From positions 84,658,036 through 84,722,035 of the forward strand of contig OX328126.1 in NCBI GenBank assembly GCA_946811695.1: DNA of 64,000 bases, given 5' to 3'. The notes beneath the pieces were generated by a model that saw only the letters and a program-made list of their open reading frames with translations, searched no databases and was not told where the DNA came from. Each line of letters starts with the position of its first letter. The stretch's first letter is position 1. Origin of the DNA: Gonocerus acuteangulatus. Its lineage: Eukaryota > Arthropoda > Insecta > Hemiptera > Coreidae. The position numbers and the translations under genes were made by a program. Of this stretch, positions 9,901 to 22,277 are shown piece by piece.

Positions 9901-12900
9901 AATGCCTAGTCCAGATTTACGAATGCTTTACTGATCTTGCTACGTAGAATGTGTTCAACTGTTGAATGTTCAATTGAACCTTGGCGTATCAAACGAAACG
10001 ATCAATGCCTATTCCCGATTTACGAATGCTTTACTGATCTTGCTACGTAGAATGTGTTCAACTGTTGAATGTTCAATTGAACCTTGGCGTATCAAACGAA
10101 ACGATCAATGCCTATTCCCGATTTACGAATGCTTTACTGATCTTGCTACGTAGAATGTGTTCAACTGTTGAATGTTCAATTGAACCTTGGCGTATCAAAC
10201 GAAACGATCAATGCCTAGTCCAGATTTACGAATGCTTTACTGATCTTGCTACGTAGAATGTGTTCAACTGTTGAATGTTCAATTGAACCTTGGCGTATCA
10301 AACGAAACGATCAATGCCTAGTCCCGATTTACGAATGCTTTACTGATCTTGCTACGTAGAATGTGTTCAACTGTTGAAAGTTCAATTGAACCTTGGCGTA
10401 TCAAACGAAACGATCAATGCCTAGTCCAGATTTACGAATGCTTTACTGATCTTGCTACGTAGAATGTGTTCAACTGTTGAATGTTCAATTGAACCTTGGC
10501 GTATCAAACGAAACGATCAATGCCTATTCCCGATTTACGAATGCTTTACTGATCTTGCTACGTAGAATGTGTTCAACTGTTGAAAGTTCAATTGAACCTT
10601 GGCGTATCAAACGAAACGATCAATGCCTAGTCCAGATTTACGAATGCTTTACTGATCTTGCTACGTAGAATGTGTTCAACTGTTGAATGTTCAATTGAAC
10701 CTTAGCGTATCAAACGAAACGATCAATGCCTATTCCCGATTTACGAATGCTTTACTGATCTTGCTACGTAGAATGTGTTCAACTGTTGAATGTTCAATTG
10801 AACCTTAGCGTATCAAACGAAACGATCAATGCCTATTCCCGATTTACGAATGCTTTACTGATCTTGCTACGTAGAATGTGTTCAACTGTTGAATGTTCAA
10901 TTGAACCTTGGCGTATCAAACGAAACGATCAATGCCTATTCCCAATTTACGAATGCTTTACTGATCTTGCTACGTAGAATGTGTTCAACTGTTGAATGTT
11001 CAATTGAACCTTGGCGTATCAAACGAAACGATCAATGCCTAGTCCAGATTTACGAATGCTTTACTGATCTTGCTACGTAGAATGTGCTCAACTGTTGAAT
11101 GTTCAATTGAACCTTAGCGTATCAAACGAAACGATCAATGCCTATTCCCGATTTACGAATGCTTTACTGATCTTGCTACGTAGAATGTGTTCAACTGTTG
11201 AATGTTCAATTGAACCTTGGCGTATCAAACGAAACGATCAATGCCTATTCCCGATTTACGAATGCTTTACTGATCTTGCTACGTAGAACGTGTTCAACTG
11301 TTGAATGTTCAATTGAACCTTGGCGTATCAAACGAAACGATCAATGCCTAGTCCCGATTTACGAATGCTTTACTGATCTTGCTACGTAGAATGTGTTCAC
11401 CTGTTGAAAGTTCAATTGAACCTTGGCGTATCAAACGAAACGATCAATGCCTATTCCCGATTTACGAATGCTTTACTGATCTTGCTACGTAGAATGTTCA
11501 ATTGAACCTTAGCGTATCAAACGAAACGATCAATGCCTATTCCCGATTTACGAATGCTTTACTGATCTTGCTACGTAGAATGTGTTCAACTGTTGAATGT
11601 TCAATTGAACCTTGGCGTATCAAACGAAACGATCAATGCCTAGTCCAGATTTACGAATGCTTTACTGATCTTGCTACGTAGAATGTGTTCAACTGTTGAA
11701 TGTTCAATTGAACCTTGGCGTATCAAACGAAACGATCAATGCCTATTCCCGATTTACGAATGCTTTACTGATCTTGCTACGTAGAATGTGTTCAACTGTT
11801 GAATGTTCAATTGAACCTTGGCGTATCAAACGAAACGATCAATGCCTAGTCCAGATTTACGAATGCTTTACTGATCTTGCTACGTAGAATGTGTTCAACT
11901 GTTGAATGTTCAATTGAACCTTGGCGTATCAAACGAAACGATCAATGCCTATTCCCGATTTACGAATGCTTTACTGATCTTGCTACGTAGAATGTGTTCA
12001 ACTGTTGAATGTTCAATTGAACCTTGGCGTATCAAACGAAACGATCAATGCCTATTCCCGATTTACGAATGCTTTACTGATCTTGCTACGTAGAATGTGT
12101 TCAACTGTTGAATGTTCAATTGAACCTTGGCGTATCAAACGAAACGATCAATGCCTAGTCCAGATTTACGAATGCTTTACTGATCTTGCTACGTAGAATG
12201 TGTTCAACTGTTGAATGTTCAATTGAACCTTGGCGTATCAAACGAAACGATCAATGCCTAGTCCCGATTTACGAATGCTTTACTGATCTTGCTACGTAGA
12301 ATGTGTTCAACTGTTGAAAGTTCAATTGAACCTTGGCGTATCAAACGAAACGATCAATGCCTAGTCCAGATTTACGAATGCTTTACTGATCTTGCTACGT
12401 AGAATGTGTTCAACTGTTGAATGTTCAATTGAACCTTGGCGTATCAAACGAAACGATCAATGCCTATTCCCGATTTACGAATGCTTTACTGATCTTGCTA
12501 CGTAGAATGTGTTCAACTGTTGAAAGTTCAATTGAACCTTGGCGTATCAAACGAAACGATCAATGCCTAGTCCAGATTTACGAATGCTTTACTGATCTTG
12601 CTACGTAGAATGTGTTCAACTGTTGAATGTTCAATTGAACCTTAGCGTATCAAACGAAACGATCAATGCCTATTCCCGATTTACGAATGCTTTACTGATC
12701 TTGCTACGTAGAATGTGTTCAACTGTTGAATGTTCAATTGAACCTTAGCGTATCAAACGAAACGATCAATGCCTATTCCCGATTTACGAATGCTTTACTG
12801 ATCTTGCTACGTAGAATGTGTTCAACTGTTGAATGTTCAATTGAACCTTGGCGTATCAAACGAAACGATCAATGCCTATTCCCAATTTACGAATGCTTTA

Positions 12901-15700
12901 CTGATCTTGCTACGTAGAATGTGTTCAACTGTTGAATGTTCAATTGAACCTTGGCGTATCAAACGAAACGATCAATGCCTAGTCCAGATTTACGAATGCT
13001 TTACTGATCTTGCTACGTAGAATGTGCTCAACTGTTGAATGTTCAATTGAACCTTAGCGTATCAAACGAAACGATCAATGCCTATTCCCGATTTACGAAT
13101 GCTTTACTGATCTTGCTACGTAGAATGTGTTCAACTGTTGAATGTTCAATTGAACCTTGGCGTATCAAACGAAACGATCAATGCCTATTCCCGATTTACG
13201 AATGCTTTACTGATCTTGCTACGTAGAACGTGTTCAACTGTTGAATGTTCAATTGAACCTTGGCGTATCAAACGAAACGATCAATGCCTAGTCCCGATTT
13301 ACGAATGCTTTACTGATCTTGCTACGTAGAATGTGTTCACCTGTTGAAAGTTCAATTGAACCTTGGCGTATCAAACGAAACGATCAATGCCTATTCCCGA
13401 TTTACGAATGCTTTACTGATCTTGCTACGTAGAATGTTCAATTGAACCTTGGCGTATCAAACGAAACGATCAATGCCTATTCCCGATTTACGAATGCTTT
13501 ACTGATCTTGCTACGTAGAATGTGTTCAACTGTTGAATGTTCAATTGAACCTTGGCGTATCAAACGAAACGATCAATGCCTAGTCCAGATTTACGAATGC
13601 TTTACTGATCTTGCTACGTAGAATGTGTTCAACTGTTGAATGTTCAATTGAACCTTGGCGTATCAAACGAAACGATCAATGCCTATTCCCGATTTACGAA
13701 TGCTTTACTGATCTTGCTACGTAGAATGTGTTCAACTGTTGAATGTTCAATTGAACCTTGGCGTATCAAACGAAACGATCAATGCCTATTCCCGATTTAC
13801 GAATGCTTTACTGATCTTGCTACGTAGAATGTGTTCAACTGTTGAATGTTCAATTGAACCTTGGCGTATCAAACGAAACGATCAATGCCTAGTCCAGATT
13901 TACGAATGCTTTACTGATCTTGCTACGTAGAATGTGTTCAACTGTTGAATGTTCAATTGAACCTTGGCGTATCAAACGAAACGATCAATGCCTAGTCCAG
14001 ATTTACGAATGCTTTACTGATCTTGCTACGTAGAACGTGTTCAACTGTTGAATGTTCAATTGAACCTTGGCGTATCAAACGAAACGATCAATGCCTATTC
14101 CCGATTTACGAATGCTTTACTGATCTTGCTACGTAGAACGTGTTCAACTGTTGAATGTTCAATTGAACCTTGGCGTATCAAACGAAACGATCAATGCCTA
14201 TTCCCGATTTACGAATGCTTTACCGATCTTGCTACGTAGAATGTGTTCAACTGTTGAATGTTCAATTGAACCTTGGCGTATCAAACGAAACGATCAATGC
14301 CTATTCCCGATTTACGAATGCTTTACTGATCTTGCTACGTAGAATGTGTTCAACTGTTGAATGTTCAATTGAACCTTGGCGTATCAAACGAAACGATCAA
14401 TGCCTAGTCCAGATTTACGAATGCTTTACTGATCTTGCTACGTAGAACGTGTTCAACTGTTGAATGTTCAATTGAACCTTGGCGTATCAAACGAAACGAT
14501 CAATGCCTATTCCCGATTTACGAATGCTTTACTGATCTTGCTACGTAGAATGTGTTCAACTGTTGAATGTTCAATTGAACCTTGGCGTATCAAACGAAAC
14601 GATCAATGCCTAGTCCAGATTTACGAATGCTTTACTGATCTTGCTACGTAGAACGTGTTCAACTGTTGAATGTTCAATTGAACCTTGGCGTATCAAACGA
14701 AACGATCAATGCCTATTCCCGATTTACGAATGCTTTACTGATCTTGCTACGTAGAACGTGTTCAACTGTTGAATGTTCAATTGAACCTTGGCGTATCAAA
14801 CGAAACGATCAATGCCTATTCCCGATTTACGAATGCTTTACCGATCTTGCTACGTAGAATGTGTTCAACTGTTGAATGTTCAATTGAACCTTGGCGTATC
14901 AAACGAAACGATCAATGCCTATTCCCGATTTACGAATGCTTTACTGATCTTGCTACGTAGAATGTGTTCAACTGTTGAATGTTCAATTGAACCTTGGCGT
15001 ATCAAACGAAACGATCAATGCCTAGTCCAGATTTACGAATGCTTTACTGATCTTGCTACGTAGAACGTGTTCAACTGTTGAATGTTCAATTGAACCTTGG
15101 CGTATCAAACGAAACGATCAATGCCTATTCCCGATTTACGAATGCTTTACTGATCTTGCTACGTAGAATGTGTTCAACTGTTGAATGTTCAATTGAACCT
15201 TGGCGTATCAAACGAAACGATCAATGCCTATTCCCGATTTACGAATGCTTTACTGATCTTGCTACGTAGAATGTGTTCAACTGTTGAATGTTCAATTGAA
15301 CCTTGGCGTATCAAACGAAACGATCAATGCCTAGTCCAGATTTACGAATGCTTTACTGATCTTGCTACGTAGAATGTGTTCAACTGTTGAATGTTCAATT
15401 GAACCTTGGCGTATCAAACGAAACGATCAATGCCTATTCCCGATTTACGAATGCTTTACTGATCTTGCTACGTAGAATGTGTTCAACTGTTGAATGTTCA
15501 ATTGAACCTTGGCGTATCAAACGAAACGATCAATGCCTATTCCCGATTTACGAATGCTTTACTGATCTTGCTACGTAGAATGTGTTCAACTGTTGAATGT
15601 TCAATTGAACCTTGGCGTATCAAACGAAACGATCAATGCCTATTCCCGATTTACGAATGCTTTACTGATCTTGCTACGTAGAATGTGTTCAACTGTTGAA
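6991..15700 (+). repeat. 103-bp satellite with nested higher-order repeats
   Basis: About 85 tandem copies of a 103-bp monomer, nearly uniform in sequence. Variants recur in blocks: attccc/agtcca/agtccc/attcca, cttgg/cttag, gaatg/gaaag, aatgtg/aacgtg. A 17-bp deletion monomer occurs at 9141, 11493 and 13433. Patterns repeat at 2352 bp (22 full monomers plus one 86-mer) from 7198 to 9550, then at 1940 bp (four monomers fewer). A second, 6-monomer period (618 bp) covers 14048-15283. Each monomer holds a perfect palindrome gttcaattgaac, ctacgtag, and ttcaac-t-gttgaa. The many 63-codon frames span two monomers and are a by-product of the repeat. Confidence 0.97.
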
Positions 15701-16719
15701 TTTTTTCCCTCAAATTACATTCAAATTCTAATCATTATTTAAATTCTATGCATTATTACAAGCAACTATTCAAGTAATCGGCCTACAATTTCATGAAGTA
15801 TCACAAGTCTCTTCTAAAGACCTCTGCTTGACATTTCATTCCGTTCTTCCCCTTCAAACGCATTCTTGGGGAATAAGATAACCTCATCCCATCTCCGAGC
15901 AGCCACCTGGGGTTCTTGTTACGTTTGTTGTGTTCGAAGCACTTAGTTGTCTTTCTGCACGTCTTCCTTAGCACATCGCCTTCATCATCTCTTGCCTTGC
16001 GGGCTTTTCATCTCTCATTCTGTCTAATGTAGGATTTAGAACAAAAAAAAATCCATTTATAAATCATAAAACATTTTATGATTCCTAGAGGCTCCCTCCA
16101 ACAATGTGGAAAATTCATTCTCTAGAAACTATGTTTAATGATTGAAATCAACATTAGTTCAGCAGGGTTTGGTAAATTTAGTATTGCATCGCATAGTGCA
16201 TTGCATCTGCAGCTGTTAACGATTTTTTGATTTGTGTAATTATTTTATTTTATTGATATTTTGATAGTTTGTTAAATGGATTAGAGTATATTTACATTAT
16301 TATTTCCTCAACGTCCTGGTTGTATTTTTTATAAATTTCTATCTATAAGAAAGCGAAGGAATAGTTGGGATTTGGATCAGAAAAACAATTAGCTTTTCAC
16401 AAAAATCTAAATTCTGAACGGTTCGAAATACTCTTTAGCATCCTTCTTTAGTAATCAATGCCTAGGAGATGAGGGTAGAAAACAGATTGGACGATAGTTC
16501 ATAGTTTGATGAGGACGAAATTGACTAAATGTGTTATACGACTACATGCTATCCCAAGAGGATCCCGCGAGCCATACATTTTTTTTCTTTTTTTTGCGAA
16601 GAAAGAAAAAAAATAGAAAAAGGGTTTATCGCCATGTTTATAATAGTGAATGTATTTCTGACAAATGTACCTTTTTAGCATATTTTCGTAAATTTCAGAC
16701 AGAGATCCAAAAGCTCCCC
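15701..16719. other. Unassigned sequence downstream of the satellite
   Basis: Unique-looking sequence. The satellite ends abruptly at 15700 in a T-run. I see no gene, no second LINE flank and no repeat family that recurs in this window. Confidence 0.4.
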
Positions 16720-16840
16720 TTGGGCATCCTAGGGTGGAGCGGAGCTTGGTACCGTAATTGGCAATGCAACTAAGCGTATAACTTGAGCACCTGGGTTCAA
16801 ATCATAGGCAGGCAAAGTTATCCACAAAAAAAAAAAAAAA
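16720..16840 (+). mobile_element. Possible degenerate tRNA-derived SINE
   Basis: A weak A-box-like stretch (tagggtggagcggagcttgg, 16728-16747), a B-box-like ggttcaaatc near 16794 and an A-run at 16826-16842 are spaced as in a tRNA-derived SINE. No target duplication is evident and the match to known tRNAs is poor. Confidence 0.3.
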
Positions 16841-16842
16841 AG

Positions 16843-17533
16843 AAGAAGATTTGAAAATTAATTCAGAAAATCACCAAGATCTCGACTACGAGGGAGATAC
16901 GTCCAGAACGGATTCAACTTCAAACGGAATGTATAACTTGAAGTTGCAAATACCCTGTGAAGCGTGGCTTCTGTTTTAACAGGATTTCCTTTGGTTGGAT
17001 GTTAATGGAATCCAGAGGAAGAGCGTTGGAAAAAAGTAATGGACGGATTTGATTTTAAAACTCTTTTTGCATTTCGAGGGAACTATGCTCATGCTTTATA
17101 CATTAGGCCATTAGCACAGAGAAAAGGATATAACGAAAATACTTCTTAAATTTCGTGAAAGAATATTGTTTAGCAATTCAATCTGCGCAAATGCCCCAGA
17201 TGATCCGTGCGCCGTTAAAAGAAGTACATACAATTTAAGCAATTCAAACCTGAAATATGGAATGGATTCTTTTTACCGAAACATTCGTCATATTATGGAA
17301 ACGTTGATAGCGGATCTTGCATCTTCCATTATAATAACCACGGAAAGATAATGTCAATAAACGGTATAATATCGCAAGCAGTGGACAATACTCAAACAGG
17401 TAAAACTTGACAAAAACTGTAGTAAAATGCGGTCAACCTCACGTTTCTATTTTTTTTTTTCTTCTTCCGTTCCAAAGGATAGAAAAAACGTATTTTCTGC
17501 AGAAAAGTCCCAATTTTCTCTGCTTTTATTCAA
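16843..17533. other. Unassigned sequence
   Basis: Several 60-codon frames lack recognisable domains. No gene is supported. Confidence 0.35.
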
Positions 17534-18395
17534 TACTAGCTGTTACCCGGCGTGCCATGCTACACCTATTTTCTGCATATAGAAGAGTCTAAAAAAATTA
17601 GAAACGAAAAGAGTATTATTAAAATCTAATAACACGAACCTGTAACTGTTTCGAACCCGTGACCTCCCAACTTTGAGTCCTAGACGACTTTGACCTAACC
17701 TATAACACCCCCCGTATCAAGACATACATGTATGCCAAGTTTGGTGAAAATCGGTCTAACGGTGTCGATTTTTATAACAAAAAAAAACACAAAAAAAAAA
17801 CATACAGACAGCAGCTGGTAGACGTTTTTGACTTGGCCTATGACAATCCCCTAGCTTGCGGCACTCTCCAGATTAGGATCTACCTGTGTACCGAGTTTAG
17901 TCAAAATCGGACGAACGGCGTGAATTTGTATGAGCTACAAACTTACTGACAGACAGCTGGTAGACGTTTTTGACTTAGCCTACGACACTCCTCAGATTAA
18001 GATCTACATGTGTACCGAGTTTAGTCGATGTCGGACGAACGGTGTGGATTTGTATAAGAGGCAAACATACAGACAGACAGTTATACGACGTTTTTGACTT
18101 AGTCTACGACACTCCCCAGATTATGATCTACATGTGTACCGAGTTTAGTCAAAATCGGACGAACGGTGTGGAGACGGTATCGAGTTTATTCAAAATCGGA
18201 CGAACGGTGCGGATTTGTATAAGGCACAAACATACAGACAGACAGCTGGTAGATTTTTTTGACCTTGCCTAGGAGATTTCCCGTATCAAGACCTACCTGT
18301 CTGCCAAGTTTGGTCCAAATCGGTCAAACGGTGTGGATTTGGATAAGGAACAAACAAACAGAAAAACAGACAGACACGTGATTTTTATATATATA
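17534..18395 (+). mobile_element. Family C repeat (ACTAGCTG type), copy C2
   Basis: Begins actagctgttacccggcgtg and ends cagacagacacgtgattttt followed by a short (TA)n. The interior is a run of diverged units of roughly 115-130 bp, each containing 'gtttagtcaaaatcgg' or 'gtttggtcaaatcgg', an 'aacggtgtgga' block and 'acatacagacagacagc'. The same structure recurs at 27791 and in part at 56050 and 63430. Non-coding. Repeats with this start are common in arthropod genomes; their class is not certain to me. Confidence 0.7.
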
Positions 18396-18928
18396 AATTT
18401 TTCAACGTTACGTTACTTTTTCGAATTCAGCATTAAATGTGCTTTAAGGCTCGTGTTCGTTCAATGTTCAAAAGTGTCTTTTTTAGACCGCAAAAAGTTT
18501 ATATTAATAAAAAATTCTAGTTGGTAACACATTTTTTGAGAATCACTGCTGATCCAAAAATATTCTGGAAACTAGTGAATCTCCCAAAAGTTATAAAGTT
18601 CAATTCCTTTCCAACGGTATACTCAGACAAGTGTTTATCTCTCAATTTCATAATATATTAGGAAATTCTGGTGAAAAAACAACCGACAAATAAAACTAGT
18701 ATCATGTTTATTTTTGTGATCTTATCAGAATAAAATGAAAATTATTCTTCATGAAATTGGCAATTATTTTTTGCAGTAAATCTTACAGTATTATCGAATA
18801 AAAAGAAATTACGTCGACTATTATAAAAGTTGCTGAAATTTTCAATCTCCTTTCAGAAAGACACTTGTGTATATTTATGTAATGTAATGTCAAAAAATAA
18901 TGTGTACAATCAGAGAAATTTGGGGGTG

Positions 18929-18959
<31 letters not shown>

Positions 18960-19134
18960 ACGTTTGTTTCTAAATAGACTATGGAACTAATTCGTTTTTG
19001 CATACTTTTATTCAGAACAAGCGTAAAAAATAGGTATGTATATTTATTTAAATGAAGAGTGTTTATTTATTAACTATAATGGGGATAGAATAATATTACA
19101 ACTTACAACTACAAGTTCAGCCTATTCAAAACTG
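18396..19134. other. Unassigned AT-rich sequence
   Basis: Includes a poly(A) run at about 18934-18958. No gene or known repeat recognised. Confidence 0.35.
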
Positions 19135-19345
19135 TTTTAATAATTCTCAACACTCCGCGCCAAAGGGTCGTGGGTTCGATTCCCACTAAGAGTGGTGGCT
19201 TTCCTTTAGAAAAAAGAAAAGGCATCAGCCCTATCCTGGCTAGAAAAGGGTGGTAACCCTTAAGGGTTGTAACCCCCTAAGGGTGGTATAGGATAACCCG
19301 TCCTAAAATTCTCTGTCAATAATGAATGGACGTTAAAATTTAATA
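19135..19345 (+). mobile_element. tRNA-derived SINE, 5'-truncated
   Basis: Shares the B-box region (gtcgtgggttcgattcccac), the aaaaaagaaaaggcat block, 'ctatcctggctagaaaaggg' and the tail 'aatgga.gttaaaattta' with the complete copy at 49543-49744. The A-box half is missing. An extra duplication of 'gggtggtaac...' lies near 19247-19290. It abuts a 5S-derived SINE. Confidence 0.75.
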
Positions 19346-19496
19346 ATAATTATAACTAAGCAACATCGGGCGTGGTCAGTACCTGAATGGGAGACCGACC
19401 ATGTTCTTTTGGCATTATAAAAGGGTGGCGACCTATCGACAGCCCGGCGCTAATAGCCAAATAGTTGATGCGCCGTTAAAAAAAAAAAAAAAATAA
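19346..19496 (+). mobile_element. 5S rRNA-derived SINE, 5'-truncated
   Basis: The segment taactaagcaacatcgggcg, then gtggtcagtacctgaatggg and agaccgacc (19352-19401), matches the 3' half of arthropod 5S rRNA (internal control region C). It is followed by a non-5S body, 'cggcgctaatagcc', 'gttgatgcgccgt' and poly(A). The full-length relative is at 45561-45752 on the other strand. Confidence 0.8.
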
Positions 19497-19519
19497 TAAT
19501 AATAATAATAATCCACTGA

Positions 19520-19682
19520 GGGGTCTCCCGTGGTCTAACGGCTAGCGCCTTGGATTCATAAGCGGGAGATGGTGGGTTCGATTCCCAACCTCCGGCAGGA
19601 ATTTTATCATCCCACGGCTCGCTGGTGAAATTCCTCGCTACACCCTGGATGTCGGCGCTAATGACCTAGATGTAGATGTGCC

Positions 19683-19740
<58 letters not shown>
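19520..19740 (+). mobile_element. tRNA-derived SINE with target duplication
   Basis: The head has an A box (gtggtctaacggctagcgcc) and a B box (gtgggttcgattcccaac). The tail 'ggcgctaatgacctag' and 'gatgtgccgt' runs into a ~55-nt poly(A). An 11-bp target duplication, taatccactga, flanks it (19509-19519 and 19741-19751). The long uninterrupted poly(A) suggests a recent insertion. Its tail resembles that of the neighbouring 5S-derived SINE. Confidence 0.85.
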
Positions 19741-19742
<2 letters not shown>

Positions 19743-19751
19743 ATCCACTGA

Positions 19752-19934
19752 ATTATCCAATAACATATGATTTACGTTATTTTTGCATAACTAAACTAAA
19801 ATAAAGCATTAATTTAGTTTTTAATCAATTCCCAATGATTTAGTTTTAGTTTAAGTTCAACTAATATCCATTAGTTAATTTAATTTTAGTTTTTTTTAGG
19901 TTGCAATTTTTAGTTTATTCTAAACAGTGAATGT
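19752..19934. other. AT-rich spacer
   Basis: Rich in 'ttagtttta' motifs; nothing recognised. Confidence 0.35.
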
Positions 19935-20310
19935 TTTTTTATTTATTTATTAATTTATTTATTTAAAATCTGTACAGGTTTACAGTACAATAATCAAGTA
20001 TGTTGATGCAGATATTTTATGGACAAGTTGGTAAAACTAAAATAAAATAAAAAAAAAAAAATACAAAATTTGGAAAATTTGGTCACTATATAAATATTTA
20101 ATGATCATGAAAAGATCAGGCATGGTAGGATTGTCTGGATGGGATTGGGAAGATAAGGATAGACCTTCAGGATTAGGATGGTAAGACAATTTGGAGTGGA
20201 ACGTTTGGAAACGGGTTTTAGCGAGGTCAAGGATAAATGGGATGTTGAGGTCATTTTGTAGGGTTTTGTTGGATAGAAAAGTGAATGTCGTTTTAGTTTT
20301 TTGTTTTGCC
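19935..20310 (-). pseudogene. Jockey-type LINE, ORF2 C-terminus and 3' UTR (J1)
   Basis: The minus strand from about 20304 reads FTFLSNKTLQNDLNIPFIL then DLAKTRFQTFHSKLSYHPNP. This fits the C-terminal block of Jockey-clade ORF2, where ...N...L..DL.IP...... HPN is conserved. The 3' UTR resembles that of J2 at 34360-35110 ('tttatttaaaat.tgtacag') and ends in a TTTA-rich tail at about 19936-19960. It is 5'-truncated, with no RT domain present. Confidence 0.7.
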
Positions 20311-20355
20311 CAACATATATCATGTGAATGATCATAATTGCATGAGTTACAGAAG

Positions 20356-20357
<2 letters not shown>

Positions 20358-20421
<64 letters not shown>
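20358..20421. repeat. (TA)n microsatellite
   Basis: Uninterrupted TA dinucleotides immediately before a dimeric interspersed repeat. The long 'YIYIYI' reading frame across it is not a gene. Confidence 0.95.
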
Positions 20422-20427
<6 letters not shown>

Positions 20428-20960
20428 AAAATGAATCGCTAAATGTGTTGGTAAGCGCAAATCTCAAGAACAACTGAACCGATTTCGCTAATTCTTTTTT
20501 TATAATATTCCTTGAACTACGAGGATGGTTCTTGCGGAGAGAAAAATTTAAAAAAAATTGTCCGAAAAAGTCTAAAAACAACACTTTTCGGGTCTTTTTC
20601 CCTTCCTTAGCGCAAATTCATTTTTAAATAAAAACATATGTTCTCAATTATAATATTTTTAACAGTTAACGTATTTGTGTATCTATTATATAAAAATGGA
20701 TCGCTAAATGTGTTGGTAAGCGCAAATCTCGAGAACAACCGAACCGATTTCGCTAATTCTTTTTTTATAATATTCCTTGAACTACGAGGATGGTTCTTAT
20801 GGAGAGACAAATTTAAAAAGTTGCCTGAAAAAGTCTAAAAACAACACTTTTGGGGTATTTTTTACTTCCTTAATGCAAATTCATTTTTAAATACAAACAT
20901 ATGTTCTCAATTATAATATTTTTAACACTTAACATATTTGGTTATTTGTGTATAAGCAAA
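20422..20960 (+). repeat. Dimer of a ~270-bp interspersed repeat
   Basis: Two direct copies (20422-20689 and 20690-20960) each start 'tatataaaaatg.atcgcta' and carry 'aaccgatttcgctaattc', 'ccttgaactacgaggatgg', a purine-rich stretch and 'caattataatatttttaaca'. Repeats with this start are widespread in insects. Divergence between the units is low to moderate. Non-coding. Confidence 0.75.
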
Positions 20961-21053
20961 AAATTAAATAAATAAGAATGTAATCACTAGGTGACATTAG
21001 AATCACATGTTAATAATGCAATTTAAATTAATTTATATTTGCATTAACGAAGT

Positions 21054-21719
21054 AAAAAAGTCCGTCACGGCTCCTTGCGGCGCCTTTGTGGACCTATGTC
21101 TGGCTGGCTTTTCTATTGAAATATATTACAAAGTAAACCCCCCTTTCCGATTGACCGATTCAGCTCATTTTTATAACACTTCTTTCTCATGAGTTACCCA
21201 CGACGTATACCGCGTTTCGTTAGAATACAGCAGAAATTACGACCAGTATGAGTATATTAGGAATTTGGGTCCGGAGTAAACCCCCCTCCTAACCGATTTA
21301 GTTTATTTTTACATCACATATTTACCTGTAGATTACCACTACGAATACCGAGTTTCGTCGAAATATACCTAAACTCACGGCTGGTAGTGGCGAATTGGTA
21401 TTGTCGGTCCGGGGTAAACCCCCCTCCTTATGAACCGATTTTGTTCATTTTTATATCTCACTTTTCTCTCTATATTACCACTACGAATACCAAGTTTCGT
21501 TGGAATATAACAAATATTACGGTTGAAATGGTCAAATTAGTGTTTTGGGTTCGGGGTAAACCCCCCCTTCCGGTGGACCGATTTTGGTGGTTAACGAACT
21601 CCTTCAATCGTTTGCTAATTGAATGCTATATACCAAGTTTCGTGACGAAAAAACAAAAACTCTGGCCGCTATCGTGTTAACAGACACATATATATATATG
21701 CATATATATATATATATGC

Positions 21720-21796
<77 letters not shown>

Positions 21797-21920
21797 TGAA
21801 TTTTATCGGGGGTCATTTTCGGTGTCTACTAGGTAGGATCGATAAAGATTTGAAGAAATTTTTCAAAAATTCCGTCATGAGTCCAACCTCAATAGCTACT
21901 TTCCTTCGGAGGAAAGTGCT
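21054..21920 (-). mobile_element. Helitron-like family A copy A4
   Basis: Minus-strand copy: the terminal agtccgtcac is near 21058, but the 3' sub-terminal repeat and hairpin are deleted (the terminus is joined directly to 'ggctccttgcggcgcc'). The intact 5' end with hairpin and agcactttcc complement is at 21900-21920. A (TA)n tract interrupted by tg/gc lies at about 21688-21793. Flanked by T-rich sequence on the 5' side. Confidence 0.8.
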
Positions 21921-22277
21921 AAAAAGACTCGACTTTTCTATATTCCCATACAAAAGATTCGTAATAATACTTAAAGGTCAATTTGAACTCTAATACCATA
22001 CCATAAAGTTTAAGTGTTAGTGGAGGGGTTCTGGGAAGGCAAAAAAATCGAGTGACATTAGTATCGTATAAATATTAATGTCAATATTTGCCAATATTTA
22101 TTCGATGGTAACATTACTCAAAAACAAATTGACAATAGTAAAATGTAAATTGTCTGTGGTAAAATGTCACTTGAAATGTAAACATCTCTTTGCTGTACAT
22201 CTATAATATTACTAAATCTAAAAGCCATAAATTTCTATAAAATTACAAAAGTGTTGTGTGTTTGTGACTTACTAAAT
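21921..22277. other. Sequence upstream of the Helentron remnant
   Basis: AT-rich. It may be the 5' part of the Helentron whose coding remnant begins at 22278, but no end signature is recognised. Confidence 0.3.

Noticed and set aside
6989..15681. Dozens of near-identical 63-codon reading frames
   Set aside because: They span two 103-bp satellite monomers. Because 103 is not a multiple of three, the frame cycles, and the same codons recur from the repeat itself; there is no start context or splice support.
6991..15700. CRISPR-like array
   Set aside because: The repeats are contiguous with no unique spacers, in eukaryotic DNA; it is a satellite.
20105..20584. 159-codon minus-strand frame with a YIYIYI run
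   Set aside because: It runs through a (TA)n tract; the true coding signal in the region is the Jockey C-terminus in another frame.
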